From Limnohabitans planktonicus II-D5 (GTDB lineage Bacteria > Pseudomonadota > Gammaproteobacteria > Burkholderiales > Burkholderiaceae_C): a stretch of DNA of 64,000 nt. The stretch lies in NCBI RefSeq assembly GCF_001270065.2, contig NZ_LFYT02000003.1, positions 124,001 through 188,000 on the forward strand. Direction: 5' to 3'. Under the pieces are notes generated by a model. It had not been told where the DNA came from and ran no database searches. It saw nothing but the letters and a program-made list of their open reading frames with translations. Positions 41,471 through 49,378 of this stretch are shown here, piece by piece. The stretch's first letter is position 1. Every line of letters starts with the position of its first letter. The position numbers and the translations under genes are program-made.

Positions 41471-42062
41471 GGCAAACCCCGGGGGCTGAGGCCATCCATG
41501 CTTTCAGCCAATCTTGGCCATTCGGCGTTTGGGCGCTGATGCACACGCGGCGCTGGTCTTCGTCGATGGCCTCCAGACCAATCACCCAGTCGGCGGGGGG
41601 CAGTTGCCCGGCCACTTTGTCGGGCCACTCCATGAGCTTGAGGCCCGGCCCGGCAAAGATGTCCCGAAAACCCGCGTCTTCCCATTCTTGAGGGTCGTTG
41701 AAGCGGTAAAAATCAAAATGCCAGATCGACCAGGCACTCTCGCCCGAGCCCGCCAGGTGGGGCTCGACCACGGCATAGGTCGGGCTTTTGATGCGGCCTT
41801 GCACCCCGGCGGCGCGCAAAAGGTGGCGCACCAGGGTGGTTTTGCCTGCGCCCAGGTTGCCGCGCAATTCGATGCGGGCATCGCGCCCACCTGGCCAGCC
41901 GGGCAGGGCTGCGGCCAGCGCAGTGGCAAAGGCCTGTGTGGCGGCTTCGTCGGGCCAAATGCCATTCCAAACCAGCGTCTGCTCCGAATGGGGGGCAAGG
42001 GCTGAGTCGGTGGTGTGGGCAGGGGAGCCGGGGCTTCCTACAATCGGCGGGTGACTGCTCAA
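41460..42062 (-). CDS. tsaE: tRNA threonylcarbamoyladenosine biosynthesis ATPase TsaE
   Basis: The P-loop protein that, with TsaB and TsaD, makes t6A37 in tRNAs reading ANN codons. Walker A is GNLGAGKTTL. SPTYAVVEPHL and WHFDFYRFNDPQEW are the conserved following blocks, and LMEWPDKVAGQLP matches the family C-terminal region. The N-terminus is uncertain: no ATG occurs near the expected start, so a TTG at 42062 is used, giving 200 residues against the usual 150-170. The true start may be further in. It is divergent from and overlaps the queG start. Confidence 0.85.
   Translation of the reverse strand: MSSHPPIVGSPGSPAHTTDSALAPHSEQTLVWNGIWPDEAATQAFATALAAALPGWPGGRDARIELRGNLGAGKTTLVRHLLRAAGVQGRIKSPTYAVVEPHLAGSGESAWSIWHFDFYRFNDPQEWEDAGFRDIFAGPGLKLMEWPDKVAGQLPPADWVIGLEAIDEDQRRVCISAQTPNGQDWLKAWMASAPGVCHAD
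42039..42044 (+). promoter_or_regulatory. possible -10 box of queG
   Basis: TACAAT ends seven bases before the queG GTG, so transcription from it would start at or next to the initiation codon and give a nearly leaderless message. No clear -35 element. Confidence 0.3.
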
Positions 42063-43151
42063 CGTATTCAAATCGACCTTCTTGAACTGTGGCCCCAGAT
42101 CCAGATCTGGGCGCGTGAGTTGGGATTGTCCCAAATTGCCGTGACGGGTATCGATTTGTCCTCGGCAGAGCCCGGATTACAGGCCTGGCTGGCAGCTGGG
42201 TTTCACGGCAGTATGGGCTATATGGCCAGTCACGGCATGAAGCGCGCGCGACCCGCCGAGCTGGTGCCGGGCACGGTGAGCGTGATCACGGCCCGCATGG
42301 ATTATTTGCCGCAGGACACGCCGCCCGACTGGCTGGCCCACGAAACTGCGCGCAGCCTGCAGCCGGGTGAGGCGGTGGTGTCGGTTTATGCCCGAGGTCG
42401 CGACTATCACAAGGTTTTGCGCAGCCGATTACAAAAGCTGCAAGACCGCATTGCTGAGGCGATTGGCCCTTTTGGCCACCGCGTGTTCACCGATTCGGCC
42501 CCTGTGCTGGAGGCTGAGCTGGCCACCCGCAGCGGCCTGGGCTGGCGCGGCAAGCACACCTTGGTGCTGAGCCGCGAGGCGGGGTCGATGTTCTTTCTGG
42601 GCGAGTTGTTTGTGGACTTTGCGCTGCCTGAAACGCCAGCGGTGTCGGCACATTGCGGCCAATGCACCGCCTGCATGGACCTGTGCCCCACGCAGGCCAT
42701 CGTCGGGCCTTACCGGCTGGATGCACGGCGCTGCATTTCTTATCTGACGATCGAGCACGCCGGGCCGATTGATGAAGCGCTGCGCCCGCTGATCGGCAAC
42801 CGCATTTATGGCTGCGACGACTGCCAACTGGCCTGCCCCTGGAACAAGTTTGCACAAGTCAGCGCCTTGCCCGACTGGCAGCCCCGGGATGGCCTGAAGG
42901 CTTCGAGCATCGTCTCTCTCATGCGTTGGGACGAAGCCGAGTTCCTGCGCCGCACCGAAGGCAGCGCCATCCGACGCATTGGCCATGACCGCTGGCTGCG
43001 CAACTTGGCACTGGCAGCGGGCAATGCGCTGGCGTCGATGGGCATGAATACAGAGGACCGACTGGCTTTGCAACAAGCCCTGACCACACATGCGGCGCAT
43101 CCCGACCCGGTGGTGCAAGAGCAAGTAGCTTGGTCTCTGGCCAAGGTTTGA
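42051..43151 (+). CDS. queG: epoxyqueuosine reductase
   Basis: A cobalamin-dependent iron-sulfur enzyme of 366 residues catalysing the last step of queuosine synthesis on tRNA. Two 4Fe-4S motifs are visible: CGQCTACMDLCPTQAIV and CDDCQLACPWN. HGSMGYMASHG and RDYHKVLR are N-terminal family blocks. A HEAT-like C-terminus (ALAAGNALASMG) is also seen in QueG. It is read from GTG at 42051, since the longer frame overlaps tsaE further. It is divergent from tsaE, a frequent neighbour. Confidence 0.94.
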   Translation: MTAQRIQIDLLELWPQIQIWARELGLSQIAVTGIDLSSAEPGLQAWLAAGFHGSMGYMASHGMKRARPAELVPGTVSVITARMDYLPQDTPPDWLAHETARSLQPGEAVVSVYARGRDYHKVLRSRLQKLQDRIAEAIGPFGHRVFTDSAPVLEAELATRSGLGWRGKHTLVLSREAGSMFFLGELFVDFALPETPAVSAHCGQCTACMDLCPTQAIVGPYRLDARRCISYLTIEHAGPIDEALRPLIGNRIYGCDDCQLACPWNKFAQVSALPDWQPRDGLKASSIVSLMRWDEAEFLRRTEGSAIRRIGHDRWLRNLALAAGNALASMGMNTEDRLALQQALTTHAAHPDPVVQEQVAWSLAKV

Positions 43152-43260
43152 TGCAAAGATCAACCCCGAGATTGGCGGCTTGAGCCCCGACATGTGCCTG
43201 AAGTCCTTCAACCCAAGTTGCTGCTGAAACTTGCGTTCTGCAAAGTCAGTTGCTTGATCA

Positions 43261-43323
43261 CTCAACGCTCAACGCTCAACGCTCAACGCTCAACGCTCAA
43301 CGCTCAACGCTCAACGCTCAACG
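43261..43323 (+). repeat. heptanucleotide tandem repeat, nine units
   Basis: CTCAACG is repeated nine times without interruption from 43261 to 43323. The last unit overlaps the stop codon of the minus-strand AEC transporter gene (43318-43320). A related heptamer array lies upstream of dut at 61.1-61.3 kb. Confidence 0.95.
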
Positions 43324-44229
43324 CAAAACACCTAAAGCAAATGGCAGGCTCAGCATGCCCGAAAGGGTGGACAGCGTGACCAGGCCAGCCACGTAAGGGC
43401 CGTTGTAGCCCATGCGGGCAGCCAGCACGTAGCAAGTCGATGCTGTGGGCAAGGCCGAAAAGGCCAGCAAAACGGTGGTTTGTGCGGAGCCGAGATGAAA
43501 AACATGGGACATGCCCAGCGCCACCAAGGGCAGCAGCAGGTGTTTGATGCTCAACACGCTCAGGCCCAGCAGCTTGCCCTGGCGCAGCGTGCCCAATTGC
43601 ATGCCGGCACCTGCAGCCATCAGACCCAGTGCCAAAGAGGCCGCGCCGATGCGGCTGATACTGGGGTCCAGCCAATCGGGGATGCGAAAGCCCAGCAAAT
43701 TGCCAATCAGTCCCGAGCAGGTGGCGATGATCAAGGGGTTGCGCACCAACTCTCGCAGAAAGCTGGAATTGGCATGCCGTGCCATCGGCCAGACCGCACC
43801 CACGTTGAACAGTGGCACACAGACGCCAATCAGCATCGAGATCATCAACAAACCTTCAGGGCCTGCCAGTCGGTCAGCCAGTGCCAAGGCGATGAAAGAG
43901 TTGAATCGAAAGGCCACTTGCGCACTGGCGGCGTGGTCACGCTTGTCCAGTCGTTTGCCCAGAAGTGGCCAATAGGGCAGGCTGTAGGACAAAGCAATGG
44001 CACACAGCCCCAGGCATACCCCTGCACCGATCAGGCTGGAGGCGGCATTCAAGTCGATGGGGCTTTTCAAAATCGAATGAAACAGCAGCACCGGGAACAG
44101 GAAAAAATAGACCAGGGTTTCAACCTGTTGCCACAGCGGCCGGTTGAGCGCCGTGAAGCGGCAAATCAGATAGCCGCACAAGATGAGGGAAAAGTCGGGG
44201 AATAGAAGTTGCGCGAAGTTCACATGCAT
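43318..44229 (-). CDS. AEC family transporter
   Basis: A 303-residue membrane protein of the auxin-efflux-carrier/malonate-permease type with about ten hydrophobic helices. LLFPDFSLILCGYLICR, VYFFLFPVLLFHSILKSP, ISMLIGVCVPLFNVGAVW and ALPTASTCYVLAARMGYNG are typical family blocks, the last two holding the broken-helix motifs. It probably carries an organic anion across the inner membrane; the substrate is unknown. Its stop lies inside the heptanucleotide array. Confidence 0.85.
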   Translation of the reverse strand: MHVNFAQLLFPDFSLILCGYLICRFTALNRPLWQQVETLVYFFLFPVLLFHSILKSPIDLNAASSLIGAGVCLGLCAIALSYSLPYWPLLGKRLDKRDHAASAQVAFRFNSFIALALADRLAGPEGLLMISMLIGVCVPLFNVGAVWPMARHANSSFLRELVRNPLIIATCSGLIGNLLGFRIPDWLDPSISRIGAASLALGLMAAGAGMQLGTLRQGKLLGLSVLSIKHLLLPLVALGMSHVFHLGSAQTTVLLAFSALPTASTCYVLAARMGYNGPYVAGLVTLSTLSGMLSLPFALGVLR

Positions 44230-44320
44230 AGGATAACCGGCTGTGTTCGCGACGGGCTTGGCAGACTGTCGCTTCGGCGCATGAATTGCGCATGGCTTGC
44301 TGGTTTTGTGGGTTTCCCCT

Positions 44321-44350
44321 TTGTCGCTGGCCTGATTAATTGCCTATGAT
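44321..44350 (+). promoter_or_regulatory. probable promoter of the Bug/xerD genes
   Basis: TTGTCG (44321-44326) and TATGAT (44345-44350) are 18 bases apart, ending 27 bases before the ATG at 44378. Confidence 0.45.
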
Positions 44351-44377
44351 CGAAGGATGTTTATGAGGAGTTATGAC

Positions 44378-45352
44378 ATGAAGCGTCGTGAATGGATTTC
44401 GGTGGCCGCTTTGGCTGCATCGGCTGTGGCCAGTGGTTCTGTGTGGGCGCAGGCCTATCCCAATCGAGTGATCAAGTTGCAAGTGCCTTTTGCGCCAGGC
44501 GGCACCACCGACATCGTGGCTCGGGTGATTTCCGAGCCCTTGGCCAAAGCCTTGGGGCAGTCCGTGATCGTTGAAAACAAGGCGGGTGGCGGTGGCGTGG
44601 TGGGCGCAAACGAGACAGCCAAAGCAGCCCCCGATGGTTATTCACTGGGCATGGCCACGGTGTCCACCACCGCTGCCAACCCGGCCATCAACCCCAGGAT
44701 TCCGTACAACGTCCTGACCGACTTCACGCCCATCATCAATATTGCGGCGACGCCCAATGTGATTGCGGTGCACCCCAGCTTTCCGGCCAAGGATTACGCG
44801 GGTTTTGTGGCTGAGTTGAAGAAAAACCCCGGCAAATATTCCTACGCTTCTTCGGGCACGGGTGGTATCGGCCACTTGCAAACCGAGTTGTGGAAGAGTT
44901 TGTCGGGCGTTTTCATCACCCACATCCCTTACCGTGGCGCAGGCCCTGCACTGAACGACACTGTGGCCGGCCAGGTGCCGATCATTTTTGACAATCTGCC
45001 CTCGGCATTGCCTTTCATCCAAACCGGCAAGTTGGTGCCGATTGTGGTGGCCGCGCCTCAGCGCTTGCCCCAGTTGCCCAATGTGCCTACCTTCAAGGAA
45101 ATTGGTCTGGAACCCGTCAACCGCATGGCTTATTACGGCATCCTAGGGCCCAAAAACTTGCCCAAAGAAGTGGTGGACAAGGTCAGCGCCGGCGTGAAAA
45201 AAGCCCTGCAAGATCCTGCTGTCGTCAAGCGCATCAACGACACCGGCTCTTTGGTGATCGCCAATACGCCTGATGAGTTCACAGCCCAAATCAAGGCCGA
45301 GTTTGAGGTCTACAAGAAAGTCGTGGACCAGCAAAAACTCAAGCTCGATTGA
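44378..45352 (+). CDS. Bug-family (TctC-like) periplasmic solute-binding protein
   Basis: A 324-residue binding protein with a signal peptide ([20 protein letters not shown], cleavage after VWAQA). The family blocks are present: [39 protein letters not shown], and [19 protein letters not shown]. Members bind carboxylates or aromatic acids for tripartite carriers, but most Burkholderiales copies, like this one, have no TctA/TctB genes beside them. The start at 44378 is supported by GAGGAG seven bases upstream; a Met seven codons earlier is less well placed. The stop overlaps the xerD ATG by one base. Confidence 0.9.
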   Translation: MKRREWISVAALAASAVASGSVWAQAYPNRVIKLQVPFAPGGTTDIVARVISEPLAKALGQSVIVENKAGGGGVVGANETAKAAPDGYSLGMATVSTTAANPAINPRIPYNVLTDFTPIINIAATPNVIAVHPSFPAKDYAGFVAELKKNPGKYSYASSGTGGIGHLQTELWKSLSGVFITHIPYRGAGPALNDTVAGQVPIIFDNLPSALPFIQTGKLVPIVVAAPQRLPQLPNVPTFKEIGLEPVNRMAYYGILGPKNLPKEVVDKVSAGVKKALQDPAVVKRINDTGSLVIANTPDEFTAQIKAEFEVYKKVVDQQKLKLD

Positions 45353-46260
45353 TGCACGCAGCCAGCCTGGGGGCGATTGACCGCTTTGCAGACGCCCTCT
45401 GGCTGGAGGATGGTCTGGCCGCCAACACCTTGGCGGCTTACCGCCGGGACCTGGGGCTTTTTGCCACTTGGTTGTTTATGCAGCACCGCCTGGCACTCGA
45501 CGATACGCAAGAGCACCATCTGCAAGCTTATTTTGCCGAGCGCCACGGCCAGACCAAGGCCACTTCGGCCAATCGGCGTTTGACGGTGTTCAAACGCTAT
45601 TTCCGCTGGGCTTTGCGCGAACGCCTGATGTTGCAAGACCCGACGCTGCGCCTGCTGGCTGCCAAACAGGCTTTGCGGGTGCCCAAGACTTTGGGTGAGG
45701 CGCAAGTGGACGCCTTGTTGCGTGCACCGGATGCGGCCACCGATCTGGGCTTGCGAGACCGCGCCATGCTGGAGCTGATGTATGCCAGTGGCCTGCGCGT
45801 GAGCGAGTTGGTGGGCCTGAAGACACTTCATGTGTCGCTCAATGAGGGCGTGCTGCGCATCATGGGCAAAGGCAGCAAAGAGCGCCTGGTGCCCTTTGGC
45901 GAGGAAGCGCGTGAGTGTTTGCAGCGCTACATGGGCCGAGCCCGACCGGCCTTGCTTGGGGGACGTCAGACCGAGGACCTGTTCATCACCACCAGCGGCC
46001 CCAAGCCCGGCACGGGGATGTCGCGCATCATGTTCTGGAGCCTGGTCAAGCGCTACGCTATTGAGGCGGGCATCACCTCGCCACTGTCGCCGCACACCCT
46101 GCGCCACGCCTTTGCCACGCATTTGCTCAACCACGGGGCCGATTTGCGGGCGGTGCAGATGCTGCTGGGCCACGCCGACATCTCGACCACCACCATTTAC
46201 ACCCATGTGGCCCGTGAACGGCTTAAAACCCTGCACGCGCAGCATCATCCGCGCGGTTGA
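45352..46260 (+). CDS. xerD: tyrosine recombinase XerD
   Basis: A 302-residue site-specific recombinase that with XerC resolves chromosome dimers at dif. The SAM-like core-binding domain covers about 8-90 and the catalytic domain 115-290. Active-site residues are Arg149 (ASGLRVSEL), Lys173 (MGKGSKER), His248 and Arg251 (SPHTLRHAF), His274 (LGHADIS) and Tyr283 (TTIYTHV). It reads as the housekeeping XerD rather than an element-borne integrase: no attachment repeats or cargo are nearby. The ATG overlaps the stop of the Bug gene (TGATG). Confidence 0.93.
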   Translation: MHAASLGAIDRFADALWLEDGLAANTLAAYRRDLGLFATWLFMQHRLALDDTQEHHLQAYFAERHGQTKATSANRRLTVFKRYFRWALRERLMLQDPTLRLLAAKQALRVPKTLGEAQVDALLRAPDAATDLGLRDRAMLELMYASGLRVSELVGLKTLHVSLNEGVLRIMGKGSKERLVPFGEEARECLQRYMGRARPALLGGRQTEDLFITTSGPKPGTGMSRIMFWSLVKRYAIEAGITSPLSPHTLRHAFATHLLNHGADLRAVQMLLGHADISTTTIYTHVARERLKTLHAQHHPRG

Positions 46261-46315
46261 TGTGTTGTGCATGGGATTTTCTTTGCAAGCGATTTGGCGG
46301 GCATGCTTTTATTCT

Positions 46316-46425
46316 GTCATTGCGAGGAGCGCAGCGACGCGGCAATCCAGCATGGGGCGCATGCAAAAGGCTTGAATGGCGGATTGACCTCACAAGCTGG
46401 ATGGCCACGCTCCGCTCGCCATGAC
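46316..46425. repeat. ~110-bp imperfect palindromic repeat
   Basis: GTCATTGCGAGGAGCGCAGC...GCAATCCAGC (46316-46351) and GCTGGATGGCCACGCTCCGC...GCCATGAC (46396-46425) are imperfect reverse complements around a 45-base centre. Sequences of the type ATTGCGAG..GCAATCC are dispersed in many unrelated bacterial genomes. The rest of the 400-base gap between xerD and mgtC (46261-46660) shows nothing else. Confidence 0.75.
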
Positions 46426-46660
46426 GGGAAATGAAAGCTGGATGACAACGCATAACTGTTCATGACGAACAGGGGCAATGTCGGCGATGAAGGACCTCAA
46501 GAAAGGGCGCTTCCTGGCAATCGATTGGTAAAGGCCTGCTCATCGTTAGATTTCGGGCCATTGTTTGCCCACCCATGCCAGCACCCTCTTGGTTGTCCAG
46601 CGGCGTTTGTTAGGGTCAAGTCTTATATGCTTGTCGCTTGAATCGTTCAATGGAGTCCCT

Positions 46661-47377
46661 ATGCAAGCCATCGAGAACATCAACCTTTTATCGGCACTGG
46701 ACACGACAGTGAGCCTGGTCGCCGCCTTCATATTGGGGGGACTCATTGGCTTGGAGCGACAGTACCGCCAGCGGACAGCGGGCCTGCGAACCAATGTGTT
46801 GGTCGCCGTAGGGGCCGCTATTTTTGTGGATATGGCCAATCGTCTCGGTGGCCACGAAAGCGCAGTTCATGTCACGGCATATGTCGTGTCGGGCATTGGT
46901 TTCCTGGGTGCCGGTGTGATCATGCGGGAGGAGGGCAATGTCCGAGGGCTGAACACGGCCGCGACTTTGTGGGGTTCTGCAGCGGTTGGGGCCTGTGCTG
47001 GTGCAGATTTACTCATTGAAGCGCTGCTTGCAACTGTTTTTGTTCTTTCCGCCAATACCTTGTTGCGTCCTGTGGTCAACAAAATCAATCGCAAGCCCAT
47101 CGACACGGAGGCTGTTGAAGCTACCTACACCGTATATGTGATCTCCCCTAAGGGAATGCAGCGTGTGGCATTGACGCAATTAGAAGAGGAGCTTGAGGCC
47201 GCTCAATTTCCAATACAAGACCTCAACATGCACGCTTTCGGTTCTGATGCGGTGGAGATCGAGGCGGTGTTGGCGTCCACATCCATTGAGGGCGATCAGC
47301 TTGACAGTGTCATTGCAAAACTTTCAGGGTTGCCGTGTGTGACGCAGGCGTTCTGGAGTCCCTCGACAGCCGAATAA
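46661..47377 (+). CDS. MgtC/SapB family membrane protein
   Basis: A 238-residue protein. The N-terminal membrane part has four to five helices with GGLIGLERQYRQRTAGLRTN and VSGIGFLGAGVIMREEGNVR, the classic MgtC blocks. A soluble ACT-like C-terminal domain follows (about 150-235). Close relatives are tied to magnesium limitation and acid or intracellular stress, but the transport role is disputed. The start at MQAIENINLL is supported by TGGAG seven bases before it. It is followed by a repeat-bearing gap with an orphan terminator. Confidence 0.87.
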   Translation: MQAIENINLLSALDTTVSLVAAFILGGLIGLERQYRQRTAGLRTNVLVAVGAAIFVDMANRLGGHESAVHVTAYVVSGIGFLGAGVIMREEGNVRGLNTAATLWGSAAVGACAGADLLIEALLATVFVLSANTLLRPVVNKINRKPIDTEAVEATYTVYVISPKGMQRVALTQLEEELEAAQFPIQDLNMHAFGSDAVEIEAVLASTSIEGDQLDSVIAKLSGLPCVTQAFWSPSTAE

Positions 47378-47531
47378 AGGCGCTGCGATGCTGTTGGTTT
47401 GGGGGTCTCCACCGTAACTGGTTGCCACCACGAATGCTTGCATTGCACATCACAACAAAAATACCTAGCCCTTCATCTGGACAAAATAATCCGCGACATT
47501 TTGGAATAGGCCATTTGTGTCAAAAGCAAAT

Positions 47532-47705
47532 TATTGATCCGGCACTTTGAAGTCTGCAGGATCAATTCAATCTTGCACCTTGTGGGAGCAAGACCTGCTG
47601 GCGATCAGACGCTTGTAGACCACAGGCATTTCGCTTGGCTGGCAAACTCCAAAAAAATCCTCTCAACGGGCAACACAAGGCTCAGACTTCATCGGGCTGA
47701 ATCTA
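47532..47705 (+). repeat. 174-bp palindromic element, copy A
   Basis: It begins TATTGATCCGGCACTTTGAA and ends CTCAGACTTCATCGGGCTGA plus ATCTA. It aligns over its whole length with 63620-63793 and with the reverse complement of 53694-53868. The termini are imperfect inverted repeats. The inner hairpin seen in copy C is decayed here. It carries no open frame of substance and lies between mgtC and the DUF5519 gene. Confidence 0.85.
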
Positions 47706-47747
47706 TAAATTCCAAACAGAATGAAACACGGCACTATTGATGTGGCC

Positions 47748-47774
47748 CGTTGATGTTTGCATCAACGCTTTTTT
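47748..47774 (+). terminator. orphan Rho-independent terminator
   Basis: Perfect 8-bp stem CGTTGATG (47748-47755) with CATCAACG (47760-47767), loop TTTG, then C and six T. The nearest plus-strand gene, mgtC, ends 370 bases upstream, past a repeat element. Confidence 0.8.
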
Positions 47775-47895
47775 GTGAGAACGGTGCCCACGCAGCGATG
47801 GAGCCTTGCAGGCCAATACACATCGCCCAGGCGGTGGGGCTCCTACACTGATTGTGTAGCTGATCGCTCTGCCCAAGACAAGATCTTCACTTCAA

Positions 47896-47919
47896 ACTTC
47901 ACAGGGACGGATCAACAGG
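47896..47919 (+). repeat. solo end of the 174-bp element overlapping a stop codon
   Basis: ACTTCACAGGGACGGATCAA plus CAGG resembles the right terminus of the palindromic element. It overlaps the minus-strand stop codon of the DUF5519 gene (47912-47914). Confidence 0.45.
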
Positions 47920-48364
47920 TCACTGGCCTCGCCAGCACCGTGAGCCGCTCATAATTTGCGCGAAACAGAGCCAGGGTATTTTCGCAGTGTGTGGGGTTGG
48001 TAATTTTCACTTGTGTCCAATGCCGATAGGTGGGGTCAGCGCGGTAGCGAAAGGGCTGGGCCTTGCCTTGTTCTATGAAGGATTGGCTTATTTGCGCATC
48101 GGTGGCGACGTGGGCTTCACCATCGAAGTGGATGTGACCGATTTCATTGTCGCCAATGTAAAAGTCAGCACCATCAGCCACGCTGGGTCGGTAAAGATCC
48201 CAGTGTGTGGCAGAGATGACACCAGGCCATTTTTGAATCGTTTCGACCAAGTCACCCAAGAGGCCGGGCATGGTGGGTGGCGGCTTGATGGGGCCTTTGT
48301 CAGACAGTTTCATCGTGTGCGGTAGGTAAATTTTTTGGGGTAAAAATTGTTTGAGTTTATGCAT
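47912..48364 (-). CDS. DUF5519 (luciferase-domain-like) family protein
   Basis: A 150-residue soluble protein. The core reads GDNEIGHIHFDGEAHVATDA, then SFIEQGKAQPFRYRADPTYR and a closing ALFRANYERL. This order (E-x-GH-hH-x-DG, an EGxAxPH-like turn and a terminal LxxxNYxR helix) matches my recollection of DUF5519, a family of unknown function named for a domain in luciferase-like proteins. The ATG at 48364 overlaps the end of the NmrA-like gene by eight bases, so they are probably one operon. Base use is less GC-rich than in the housekeeping blocks. Confidence 0.68.
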   Translation of the reverse strand: MHKLKQFLPQKIYLPHTMKLSDKGPIKPPPTMPGLLGDLVETIQKWPGVISATHWDLYRPSVADGADFYIGDNEIGHIHFDGEAHVATDAQISQSFIEQGKAQPFRYRADPTYRHWTQVKITNPTHCENTLALFRANYERLTVLARPVTC

Positions 48365-49241
48365 GAGATGTCGCAAACTTCAACAGGGCAGTTATGGCTT
48401 CGTGAAGTGTGACCGTACCTCGTCTGGTTTCATGTTGGCCATCGAATGCGATCCATCCAGAGTTGAAGCCTGCAAACATCTCCATAAACGCGCTGACTGT
48501 TTTCTCGGGAAATCCTTTGGCTGTCATGATGGCTGACAGCTTATCTGCGCTGTCTTGCACCGCCTGTACCGGGCGACCTAACAACGCTGAAAGCACAGTG
48601 GCGGCATCGTTGGGAGAGTAGTCTTGTGGGCCATGCAGTTCGATCAAGCGCCGCGCTGTGGGGCGCTCGATCATCAGTGTCGCAGCGGTACGTCCGATGT
48701 CCGTCGCACTGACCATGGGCAAGGCTTTGTCCAGCGGGTGGAACATGGAAGGGAGCACACTGTTTTCCAAAACGGGGTGCAGTGACCAGGCCCAGTTTTC
48801 TATGAAGTTGGCCGCTCGCAAAATGGTCAACTGGCCTTTGTAGTTGTGCAGTTGATGCTCAAAGTCGTTGGTCGTCAAGATGTTGCCCGTGCCTTGCGGA
48901 TGCTGGGCTCCAACCGAGGACAGTGCGACGGCATAGGGCACGTTTGCCGCATTGGCTGCAGCCACCAGGTTCGCATGAACTGCATGAGCATGCGCAAACA
49001 TGTCAGGCACAAAGTAGGCTGGTGGATTCATGAGGTAGACCACCTCAGCCTGATGCAAGGCACGGGTGAGGCTGTCTACATCGGTGACATCGGCCACAAC
49101 CACTTGAGCGCCTTTGGCGCGCCATGTTTGGGCTTGCTCATCATCTCGGCGAACGATCATGCGAATAGGCTTGCCCGCATCGAGCAAAGTTTGACTTAAA
49201 GCGAGGCCGGTTTGCCCGAAGGCTCCTGTGATGGCGTACAT
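48357..49241 (-). CDS. NmrA-like NAD(P)-binding oxidoreductase
   Basis: A 294-residue atypical short-chain dehydrogenase/NmrA protein. The dinucleotide loop is TGAFGQTG (5-12), close to the start, followed by IRMIVRRDDEQAQTWRAKGA, where the Arg residues suggest NADP(H) preference. Relatives include QorB-type quinone reductases and NmrA redox sensors. No catalytic Tyr-x3-Lys is evident. It is divergent from a LysR regulator with a 137-base gap, so control by that protein is likely. The DUF5519 gene follows with an overlap. Confidence 0.85.
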   Translation of the reverse strand: MYAITGAFGQTGLALSQTLLDAGKPIRMIVRRDDEQAQTWRAKGAQVVVADVTDVDSLTRALHQAEVVYLMNPPAYFVPDMFAHAHAVHANLVAAANAANVPYAVALSSVGAQHPQGTGNILTTNDFEHQLHNYKGQLTILRAANFIENWAWSLHPVLENSVLPSMFHPLDKALPMVSATDIGRTAATLMIERPTARRLIELHGPQDYSPNDAATVLSALLGRPVQAVQDSADKLSAIMTAKGFPEKTVSAFMEMFAGFNSGWIAFDGQHETRRGTVTLHEAITALLKFATSHA

Positions 49242-49378
49242 GGGTGATATCTTTCGAACTTGAGTAGGGTTTACTTGGAGATCAGTTGCGGCAGGGCTTA
49301 GATCCGGTCTTCAACTTGCAGAGCTGGATTTTGGGCCTTTGCGAGATAATCAAAAAGATCAATACCGGGATGTTGAGC

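Larger units (their letters stand above)
47378..47911. other. 534-base gap with palindromic element and orphan terminator
   Basis: No gene is supported. The stretch contains one 174-bp palindromic element (47532-47705), a strong terminator (47748-47774), and an element end (47896-47919). The first 150 bases (47378-47530) show no coding potential and no clear structure. Confidence 0.6.

Noticed and set aside
45352-46260. tyrosine recombinase as a sign of an integrated element
   Set aside because: Length, motifs and lack of attachment repeats or cargo point to housekeeping XerD.
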